A stretch of 64,000 nucleotides of DNA from Nemertoderma westbladi (taxonomy: Eukaryota; Xenacoelomorpha; Nemertodermatida; Nemertodermatidae), in contig JAUCBJ010001381.1 in assembly GCA_032718475.1 (NCBI GenBank), forward strand, positions 27,577 to 91,576, written 5' to 3'. The translations under genes were made by a program, and so were the position numbers. Position 1 is the stretch's first letter. The number at the start of each line of letters is the position of its first letter. Below are positions 56,259-64,000 of the stretch, piece after piece. The notes under the pieces were generated by a model. It was not told the origin of the DNA. It saw only the letters and a list, made by a program, of their open reading frames with translations, and did not search any database.

Positions 56259-58430
56259 TTGGTCAGGATCAAAAAACCAAAAGCTGCAGAGACCCTGGTG
56301 TATGGGTGCTTTGACAATAATATCACTGAAAAGAAATGGTGGGGTATCTGCAAATCTGTAATTGGCCTGCAGGTTAAACCTGCGATTCCGCCAGTATACT
56401 ACAGGGATCGCATTGCGACTAATAGTCGTGAAAAAGCTGATCTCTTTAATGTCTATTTTACAGACCAATATAAACTGGATTGTTCGAACTTTATTATCCC
56501 AGAGGGGCCAATGCCTGAGCCTGTACTTACTGAAATAAACATTTCTAGAATTGACGTTTTAGCTGCAGCCAAAGATCTGTGTCCTGGTAAAGCTGCGTCA
56601 CCTGGGGATAAAATCTCAAATAAAATGATTTTATCTGCTTTACCTTTTATGGCTCGTAATTTTTCCAAACTCTTTCAACTTATATTAGATAAGGCATGGC
56701 ATCCCGCATCTTGGAAAAAAAGGTTCGTTACCCCGGTTTTTAAAAAAGGTTTACGATTTGAATGTCTTAATTATAGGCCAGTGTCCCTAACGAGCTGCCT
56801 TGGTAAACTTTTCGAACGCATTATATTTAAATACGTATTCAATCATATAAAGGGTTATATAACAAAATTTCAATCTGGTTTCAGCCGCGGGGACGGATGT
56901 GTTTACCAATTACTTACATTGTACCACGAGTTGGTTAGTGCCGTTGACAAGGGTAAAGAGGTAAGATTGGTATTTCTCGATGTCAGTAAAGCATTTGACA
57001 AGGTTCATCATGCCGCACTACTACATAAACTAGAGCGGATGGGGATATCTGGCTCTCTGTTGAAATGGTTTCAAAGTTATTTATCCAACAATATGCAGTG
57101 CGTCTTAATTAATGGGTGTCAGTCCACGTGGTTATTAACGCTTGCAGGGGTTCCACAAGGTTCTGTGCTAGGTCCATTGTTATTTTTAGTTTTTATTAAT
57201 GACATTGTCGATATTGTTAGTTCTAAAGTAAAGTTATTTGCGGATGATACATCTCTGTACGTTATTGTGGGGGAACCTAGTGTAGCCACGGCGGCTCTTA
57301 ATGCCGACCTGGCTAATGTTTTTGATTGGGGCAAAAAATGGTTAGTCACATATAACGCTTCAAAAACTGAGGCAATGTTGGTCTCCCACAAACAGGTTAG
57401 GCATATTGAACATGGTATCCTTTATTTGAATAATGACATAATTGAAGAAGTTGAGAGTCATAAACATCTTGGGTGTACTATATCGTCTGATTTAACATGG
57501 GATGCTCATATTAAAAATATTATTACTAAAGCTACGCTTAAACTAAATATGTTGCGCGCTGTTAAATATAAAGTAGATAGGGCAGCACTTCTCAAAATAT
57601 ATGTGGCGTTTATTCGTTCTGGTCTGGAGTATGCAGGGCCAGTGTGGGACAATTGTTCTAACGAACTAAAGTATAAACTGGAGCTGATAAATAAGGAAGC
57701 CATTAGGATAATATGTCGATTAACCATTTCTTGTTCAACTGTCAGTTTATATACTGAATCTGGAATATCGACCCTACAAAATAGAAGGACAATTCAAAAA
57801 TTAATTATTCTATATAAAATGACAAAAAATTCAGCTCCCCCACATCTGCGCGAATTACTTCCGGAAACCTTGGCCCAGTCTTCCCCATATTGTACAAGAA
57901 ATCGAGATAATTATAGGGTACCTTTTGCTCGGAATAATTACTTTAAAAATTCATTTTTACTATCTTCCATACGAATATGGAACGACTTACCGGATAATAT
58001 ACGTAATGCAACATCTGCTAATAGTTTTAAAAATTTAGCAAGTAATCACCTTTACCCATCCGCAGCAGTGCCATCATACTACTTGCTCGGTAGCCCAAAA
58101 ATTAACGGCCTGCTTGCTCGTATGCGATGCATCTGTTCGTCTTTAAATGACGATTTATTTCGTGCAAAGGTTACTAGTTATAGAACTTGTGGGTGCGGCC
58201 ATCCCTGCGAAGATGTGTACCACTATTTTATGGAATGCACGCGGTACACTGGCCCTCGATTGGTACTTAATCAGTCCATGTTACAACTTGACCTCCGTTT
58301 TTCGGTTCATGTTATCTTACATGGACCTACTGGCACCCCCAGCATCGTTGCATCTAAAACACCTGTCCTTATTTCGGCTGTCGCAACTTTTATCGAGGCA
58401 ACAAACAGGTTTAATTCGCTGGGTTACTAA
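56259..58430 (+). CDS. non-LTR reverse transcriptase (CR1/Jockey-like), N-truncated
   Basis: An open frame of 723 codons without an initiating ATG; RT-like sequence starts at about residue 27 (KKWWGICKS). RT motifs in order: PGKAASPGDKISNKMI, WKKRFVTPVFKKG, NYRPVSLTSCLGKLFERII, FLDVSKAFDKVHH (motif A), AGVPQGSVLGPLLF (motif B), LFADDTSLY (catalytic, residues 326-334) and HLGCTISSDLTW. The C-terminal part has AFIRSGLEYAGPVWDN, SIRIWNDLPDNIR and a Cys-His cluster, CGCGHPCEDVYHYFMEC. This frame is uninterrupted, but the missing endonuclease makes the copy non-autonomous. Confidence 0.8.
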   Translation: MVRIKKPKAAETLVYGCFDNNITEKKWWGICKSVIGLQVKPAIPPVYYRDRIATNSREKADLFNVYFTDQYKLDCSNFIIPEGPMPEPVLTEINISRIDVLAAAKDLCPGKAASPGDKISNKMILSALPFMARNFSKLFQLILDKAWHPASWKKRFVTPVFKKGLRFECLNYRPVSLTSCLGKLFERIIFKYVFNHIKGYITKFQSGFSRGDGCVYQLLTLYHELVSAVDKGKEVRLVFLDVSKAFDKVHHAALLHKLERMGISGSLLKWFQSYLSNNMQCVLINGCQSTWLLTLAGVPQGSVLGPLLFLVFINDIVDIVSSKVKLFADDTSLYVIVGEPSVATAALNADLANVFDWGKKWLVTYNASKTEAMLVSHKQVRHIEHGILYLNNDIIEEVESHKHLGCTISSDLTWDAHIKNIITKATLKLNMLRAVKYKVDRAALLKIYVAFIRSGLEYAGPVWDNCSNELKYKLELINKEAIRIICRLTISCSTVSLYTESGISTLQNRRTIQKLIILYKMTKNSAPPHLRELLPETLAQSSPYCTRNRDNYRVPFARNNYFKNSFLLSSIRIWNDLPDNIRNATSANSFKNLASNHLYPSAAVPSYYLLGSPKINGLLARMRCICSSLNDDLFRAKVTSYRTCGCGHPCEDVYHYFMECTRYTGPRLVLNQSMLQLDLRFSVHVILHGPTGTPSIVASKTPVLISAVATFIEATNRFNSLGY

Positions 58431-58785
58431 TATTCCTTATTTTTTCATTTTCTTTTTTCATTGTCCCAGTCAGAATGTTTTATCTTGCTTTTCGTATTTT
58501 ACTAAGAAGTGGGTGATGGTGTGGCATATCTTGTCAAAATTATTCAAAAATTGCATTAATATTAAACAAATGTTATTGTGCACCACTCAATCGTGATTCG
58601 TGGTTATTTTCCCAGATGAAGACTATTACACTCAACTTATTATTTTCGCCATACCTTGCTTAAAAGCACCTTTGTGACATCAGCGACTTAATGCGGCGAG
58701 CGGGTCGGGTTTCTCTCCATTCAGGGTGGGATGGATGTGGGTGGGGTGCAGCGGGATTGGCAGAGGGTTTCTGGGGGGGACAGTG

Positions 58786-58853
58786 TGTATTGTATGGATG
58801 TATCGAGTGTGTATTGTATGGATGTATCGAGTGTGTATTGTATGGGCTATGTG
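58786..58853 (+). repeat. 24-bp tandem repeat in LINE 3' region
   Basis: Nearly three copies of GTGTGTATTGTATGGATGTA plus TCGA. It may be part of the element tail. Confidence 0.7.
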
Positions 58854-59080
58854 CATGGTAAGTGTATTGTAACTGTATAGTATTAAGTATTACTTACGTT
58901 ATGTATATCATTTATATATTGTATATTTGTATTCCGTGCCTTACCTGTTTGTAATTATTCTGGCCGAGACGATTCCACATAAGTGTGCAACTTGTTATTG
59001 AATCGGCCCAACTTGTTTTGGAAAAATATACATTATATTATATTATGGGTGGGTATGCAAATAATTGGGATTAGAGAAAC

Positions 59081-59580
59081 CCAGATATAAGTATATAATT
59101 GTATGCACCAAGTTGCTTCTATATTTAAATTCGCGGGATACAGAAATCGTGACAATTTGCTAATGTCCTATTTACTTCCTATTTATTACATTGATGCGAT
59201 TACTAATATTACAATATTGAAATTAACTTTATGCGGTAATAACTTCAAAACCGATATCTGGGCTTCTATATCCCTCTTGTTCGATTAAACTCTACTCTAA
59301 GATCCCTGGAATAGTATCCCATCCGTAAACAAATCGAAATCGAAAATCATATTTTCTAAGTACCTAAAATCTTATTTCATTTTAACTCTGTAAATTGCAA
59401 AGACTTTCTTTCACATTATAAACTCTTATTTAAAAATGCCACTTTCCCTTTGCTCGTTATTCCTCATCATTCCACCAACCTACACGAACCGCGGTAAGTT
59501 GCAAGCCTCGTGATGTATTAAGCTCAGAATTAGAATTAGAATTATTACTATTACTATCTACATCCAAATTTTGTACAGAG
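59081..59580. other. AT-rich DNA without a clear feature
   Basis: A 61-codon frame (59103-59288) has no family features. A short AGAATT repeat lies near 59530. Confidence 0.3.
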
Positions 59581-59585
59581 TGCGA

Positions 59586-59607
59586 CCCCCCCCCCCCCCC
59601 CCCCCCC
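59586..59607. repeat. poly-C tract
   Basis: About 22 consecutive C, then TCCCCCCACC. It resembles the homopolymers at the tips of the foldback family, but flanking family sequence was not recognised. Confidence 0.8.
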
Positions 59608-59747
59608 TCCCCCCACCGACCACATACCACCTCCCCATCTCAAGAATAATAACGCCATTGGAACCAGCTACACTACCTTCGCTATTGCTGTTCCGACAAA
59701 CACACGAATTACTATGGAACGCCAATAGCGCCATAATGTTACTACCA

Positions 59748-59945
59748 ACTAATAGTTGGTAGCTACTTTTTTATTTGGTACAAAAATTATCTACCATGTA
59801 TTGAGCCAATAGAAAAAAAGTACCTACCAACTAGTTGGTAGCTACATTTTTTTATTGGTTAGTTTATTATAGCCAATATGAAAAAACTACCTACCATCTA
59901 TTTAGCCAATAGGAAAAACGTACCAACCATGTATTTAATTAACCA
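59748..59945. repeat. palindromic CTACCAACTAGTTGGTAG element
   Basis: 59803-59862 is a near-perfect palindrome with about 28-base arms centred on ACCAACTAGTTGGT and ending in CCAAT / ATTGG. Partial copies flank it at 59748-59790 and 59880-59930. Suggests a MITE or nested copies of one. Confidence 0.6.
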
Positions 59946-60019
59946 CCCACACCCCGCCGTCTCACTATTTTTACATAAATTTCATTATAAAGGTTAATTA
60001 ATGGTGTGGTGTATTTCTC

Positions 60020-60575
60020 TATTTCTATATACACCATATTGCTCATATTGCTTGAAATTGAAACACAACTAGTTCAACTCACCATGGTTGTTACCATTGT
60101 TACCGGAATTTTCTATTTCGCCGTTAAATTTTTTTTTTAAAAAAGTGTCTTTTGTGAAATCGCACCATCCGTATCATTGCCATTCTTCACATTAGTCGTA
60201 ATTTTTTCATATCAATAGAAAGCTTGCGTTGCAAGGATTCCAAATATGTAACAATGTGTATTTATTAAATAGAATAAATGGCCTGCAACGAACAATAATT
60301 CTTGCAATCTTTGAACGCCTATTTCTCAGCTGTTTCTCAACGAAATTCAGATATTGTTACATATTTGGAATCCTTGTAACGCATGCTTTCTATTGATATG
60401 CAAAAATGATTCGGATGGTGCGATTTCGCAAAAGACACTTTTTTAAAACGCTTATAAAAAATTTTTTAAGGCAAAATAGAAAATTCCGGCTTCATGGTAA
60501 CAACCACGGTAAGTTGAACTAGTTGTGGTTCAAATTTCAAGCAATATGATAAAGATTTATAGAAACATATGGGGG

Positions 60576-60625
<50 letters not shown>

Positions 60626-60670
60626 CCGTGTCATCATAAAATGACACTATATTACTGGTCATGGTGTATA
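60020..60670. mobile_element. short foldback/MITE of the 1191-4970 family
   Basis: 60040-60270 is roughly the reverse complement of 60310-60570 (shared cores GTTGTTACCATTG / ATGGTAACAAC, AAAAGTGTCTTTTG / GCAAAAGACACTTTT, GGATTCCAAATATGTAAC). The right tip (GTGTCATC…ATATTACTGGTCATGGTGTA) matches the left tip of the large element at 1191-1235 in reverse. No coding capacity. Confidence 0.7.
60577..60624. repeat. 48-base poly-G tract
   Basis: An uninterrupted run of 48 G, preceded by GGGGGC. It is at the same position relative to the element tip as the C/G runs at 1238-1256 and 4931-4940. Confidence 0.9.
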
Positions 60671-60679
60671 CGAGTTAAT

Positions 60680-60995
60680 TAATTAAAGTTAAGTTAAATT
60701 TAAACATTACACATGATGCCAACATACCGGTAAGCAGGAAAAATTATAATGAAAAACTGACAGTTGCTTACAATTGAATCATTGGATTGAGTTGCAATGG
60801 ATATATTGGTAATGACAGCTGAAATCCAATAAATTCGCAATTGTTGATAACATCTAATCAGACAATAATCAATTTTGATGCGATTTTTGAGAGTTCATCA
60901 ATAATATGTGCCATGCTAGAATTGCATAATTATTGTTATACATCAATGCAAACAAGAATAGTTAGTTAGCAGTGGAGTAGCGAGGTCGCCAGATA
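60680..60995. other. AT-rich DNA without a clear feature
   Basis: About 300 bases of AT-rich sequence. Nothing is supported. Confidence 0.3.
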
Positions 60996-61034
60996 CTACT
61001 TCTAGGATCGGCATGCTGCATTGCAGCTGCATTT

Positions 61035-62845
61035 TTAAGAATGCTGTGCCGGCTTGTCAACAAAATTGCACCGCCACAACTCCCTATCACCCATGACATT
61101 TGCTAGATCATCCGCATCTTTAAGGCCAGTGTCCTTTAAGATGCGTCTCAAGAAAGTCATGGGCTGTCCACCATGCTTATTCACTCCATGAGGCTGCCAA
61201 AGTACAAGATTATGCACTGGCTGGTCCTCACGGCGAAAGCAATGTCCTGCAAAGCGGAGGCGATTTTGTTCTAGTGTCAAGCTTGGGGGAACCAATGAGA
61301 CACCTCCAATGTTATATAGTGTCTGGTTGGAGATGTGTGCATTGTACTTGACACAATGTACCCGACGTAGCATTCTTGTGAATGTGCCATCCAGAGATTT
61401 GGTGTCCTCAGCAGTTAGAGCCCAGCATGGACTCCCGTAGAGGAGTACTGGAACTACTGCTGCTCTAAATAATCGGACCTTAAGTTTCCGATTAATTCTA
61501 GGTGACTTCCAAATCCTGGAAAGCCTATTCAAGGCTGCCCATGCCTTTCCCTTACGTATTCGAAGGTCCTCACCTGACTCCCGGATCCATGATCCCAGGT
61601 AACAGAAGTCGTCCACATGCTCAAGCATACCATCCTTTGAGCTTATGCTCATCCGATCAGAGACTTGCTGAGGACTTTCAAAGTTAACTGTCAGAATTTT
61701 GGTCTTTCTGGAGTTAATAAAAAGACCAACACTAGAAGCAGCATGTTCTAATGAGCTGAGGAGCCGCTGGGCTCCCTCTAATGATTCTGAGAGTACTCCT
61801 AAGTCATCAGCAAAGTCTAGATCAGTTAGGTACTTGGCTGGATTTCCTCGACTTCTGGAGCCAGTAGGTGGAGTTATCATCACCCCATCATCATTATGAT
61901 GATCTAAGGACATCCGTAGAACATAGTCAACCACAATAATGAACAAGAATGGTGCAAGTGTGTCTCCTTGGAGGACGCCCCATAACACTTCAAATGGTTC
62001 TGTGTCACCGTCAACAGTAGACACAAATGTTGTCGAACCATCGTATACTGATCTGATTGCTGCAATAATTTCATCAGGAATCCCATATAATGAAAGTATG
62101 CTGAGCATACGTGAGCGAGAGACTGAATCAAAGGCCTTGAAGAAGTCAACAAAGATAACAGCCAGATGCCTGTCTTTCTTTTTTGATAACTCTTCAATTA
62201 TCCTTCTAAGTGCCAAAATGGGCTCCATGGTCCCACGACCTTTACGGAACCCATTCTGATTTCCACGTAGCAGTCTCTCAATGGGATCCCTGATGCGATT
62301 TAATAGAATTCTATTGTATAGTTTTGCAGCAATCGAGATCAATGAGATTCCCCGAAAAGAACCATAGAGTGTTAGGTTGCCCTTCTTGGGAACTGGCACC
62401 AACTTATTTGTTTTCATTTCTTGTGGGACTCTTGTTGTACGGTACATGTCTACTATGATGGGATAGATGAGCTTTAAACACTCAGGTATTTTAAAGACCT
62501 CAGGGGGAACACCATCTACTCCACTGGCACGATTGGTCTTAATGCTCTTTGCAGCAGCCTTCACTTCTGCAAAGGAGATATCGCCAATGGGAATATCTGG
62601 GAGTACAGACTCAGACACTTTTACTTCTATAAAGTTATCAGGCAATACCATGTCATTATTGAGGAGCTTTTCAAAGTGGGCTTTCCAACCATTGAGGCGA
62701 TCGGCTGGTGATTCAGCCTTAACCTTGGTGGTTGGTTGGCTTTTCCGCCCAGTAAGCAGATTGATCGATTTCCATGCCTGGGATGATTGCCTGCTGTCGT
62801 CAGCATCATTGATGGCATCAACCTGTTGGTTTATTCTCCTCCTCT
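61035..62845 (-). pseudogene. RTE-like reverse transcriptase
   Basis: The frame is open from about 62845 (QQVDAINDADD, AWKSINLLTGRKS) and includes an ATG at 62651. RT motifs: NRASGVDGVPPEVFK, LVPVPKKG, FRGISLISIAAKLYNRILLNR, NGFRKGRGT, FVDFFKAFDSVSR (motif A), GVLQGDTLAPFLF (motif B), LDFADDLGVLSES (catalytic) and FCYLGSWI. The C-terminus has KAWAALNRLSRIWKS, VVPVLLYGSPCWALT, RLRFAGHCFRRED and GGQPMTFLRRILKD. This block order fits RTE-clade elements. The frame has no stop, but it is cut off from a complete endonuclease. Confidence 0.8.
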
Positions 62846-63339
62846 ACAGGGACAACACTAGTTAGAGAGTAGCACACAATCAGAACCACCTTAGGAAACT
62901 TCTTAGCCAGTCTTCCAGAACATGAGAAGTGGCAACGGATGATGCGGTTAGAGATTTGGTATATTTTGTCCAAGGCTACATGTGCAGTTGGATTCATCAA
63001 TAGACCAATACCACCATTGCCACTATCATCTGCTGACGCGAGGGCGAATCGCCAACCACACCCCATGTCCTTAATCAGAACCTCATCAGTCTGTATTCGG
63101 TGCTCTTGAACACCCACTGCGCTAAGAGAAAACTTATCTGCCAAGGCAGTCAGCTCACCTTGTCGAATTGGGGACCCGAGTGTTAGGGTGTTTACTGAGG
63201 CTAGTCTAGTGACTTGCCTCAGATTCACCAATGGCTTGTTGGTCGGGGTGGAACATGAGAGTAGCCTCCACCCCAGAATCCCTCTCCCCCTCACAATCTG
63301 GCCTCCCTGATGACCCAGGGTTTGGGCCAGAAAGGTCAT
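62818..63339 (-). pseudogene. RTE-like AP-endonuclease N-terminal fragment
   Basis: ATG at 63339. After about 45 residues comes ASVNTLTLGSPIRQGELTAL, then VGVQEHRI (the catalytic Glu of APE-type endonucleases), WRFALASADDSGNGGIGLLM and RIIRCHF…VVLIVCYSLTS. The later GDFNA and SDH blocks are missing: sequence passes via EEENKPTG directly into pre-RT sequence in another frame, marking an internal deletion of the endonuclease. Confidence 0.7.
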
Positions 63340-63540
63340 CAGGGAAAGGGACTCAAAGAATTGTTGGCTGTTGTCTCTCCAGTAGGGGGTAAGGACAGGC
63401 AGCCGGTCAGGAGATAACGGACGCCTGTGAGGCCGATTGTGTCCGGTAATTCAACTGGCCTCTAGTGGCCGGACCCTCCGCATTACTAAGTTGTGGTTGG
63501 GGGTGCTTTTTTGCCGAGTCAGATAGGGGGGAGGGAGTGT

Positions 63541-64000
63541 AGTCCAAAAATTGTTCGAGCATGGAACAGATGCCATTTCCTTCACTGATTTTAAATTTAA
63601 ATACTCATGTAACTTTTCTGGAATATAACCATGTTGTCATGAATAGGATAGCTCATATAATGTATTCCATAAAAAAATGTTTTATTCTTAAATTGTTACA
63701 TTTTACATTGAAGCTATATTTTTGATGTCACAATGAATATAACGCGAGATGAAAAATATCGAAAATAATGAGGTGTTGAAAAAATATCGAGTGTTGAAAA
63801 AAGTCGAGAGTAAAAATATTGCATTTTGCATGAGCATTTTATTTAGAATTATGGGACAATATTGCATTGCATGGGTTACAAAAAGTGCAAGTGCAAATAA
63901 ATGGCATTAATACACCTTGGGTGCCCATTTACCAGATTTATTAGCAAGTCGTTAGACTTGATTACTGTAAGAATTGACAGCGGGATACTTACTGTAAAAA
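63541..64000. other. AT-rich DNA without a clear feature
   Basis: A short GTTGAAAAAATATCGA-type repetition lies at about 63770-63815. No gene is supported. Confidence 0.3.

Larger units (their letters stand above)
56230..59080 (+). mobile_element. CR1/Jockey-like LINE, 5'-truncated
   Basis: Contains the RT frame below and a 3' UTR with a 24-bp repeat (58786-58853). The endonuclease is absent, so the copy is 5'-truncated. The 3' border is not sharp (sequence becomes TA-rich near 59040-59080). It would lie in an intron of the GPCR-like gene, in opposite orientation. Confidence 0.7.
60997..63540 (-). mobile_element. RTE-like LINE with internal deletion
   Basis: Contains an endonuclease N-terminus (62818-63339) and an RT (61035-62845) in different frames. 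The rest of the endonuclease is deleted at the joint near 62830. The 3' tail at 60997-61034 is shared with the fragment at 48332. The 5' side (63340-63540) is GC-richer sequence without a long frame. Confidence 0.75.

Overview
This is a stretch of an AT-rich animal nuclear genome, dominated by transposable elements and tandem repeats. It has no bacterial-style operons, rRNA or recognisable tRNA genes. The evidence for a metazoan, probably a marine invertebrate, is the mix of BEL/Pao, Ty3/Gypsy, copia-like, RTE-like and CR1/Jockey-like retroelements, a tRNA-headed SINE, foldback elements with long G/C homopolymers, an intron-bounded exon resembling a class A GPCR, and a near-perfect RFX X-box. 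The species cannot be named from the sequence.

Layout. 1-1190: non-coding, with a small dispersed motif. 1191-4970: a foldback (giant hairpin) element whose two arms carry inverted 19-bp tandem arrays. 4973-8400: a single-exon-looking gene for an unrecognised protein with about fifteen 24-residue C-terminal repeats. It is broken by one extra base and preceded by three TTCTAGAA palindromes. 8530-9933: a decayed retrotransposon Pol fragment, a copia-type LTR with its primer-binding site, and a CTGCAG-centred tandem array. 9934-28724: two BEL/Pao copies in tandem, sharing the middle LTR (LTR-A-LTR-B-LTR). Copy A holds a young, structurally complete Gypsy element whose Pol is followed by an out-of-frame PHD finger. 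Copy B has a 1.2-kb foreign segment in place of its RNase H/integrase junction. 28725-29185: a 36-bp minisatellite. 29413-47837: a very large 34-36-bp minisatellite, split by a second young Gypsy element with one intact 1578-codon Gag-Pol frame, identical LTRs and a 5-bp target duplication. 47838-64000: AT-rich DNA with RTE-like, CR1/Jockey-like and SINE copies, small hairpin elements, a candidate GPCR exon at 56049-56184, and another foldback element with a 48-base G run.

Almost all coding capacity here is retroelement Gag-Pol. The nesting gives an order of events. The BEL copies came first and decayed (frameshifts, stops, segment replacement). The two Gypsy elements came later: I read no difference between the LTRs of either pair. 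The plausible host genes are the repeat-protein gene at 5366-8129, the GPCR exon, and possibly a gene starting near 49359. I found no coherent new multi-gene system. The best leads are the repeat protein, the PHD-bearing Gypsy element, the tandem BEL array and the GPCR exon.
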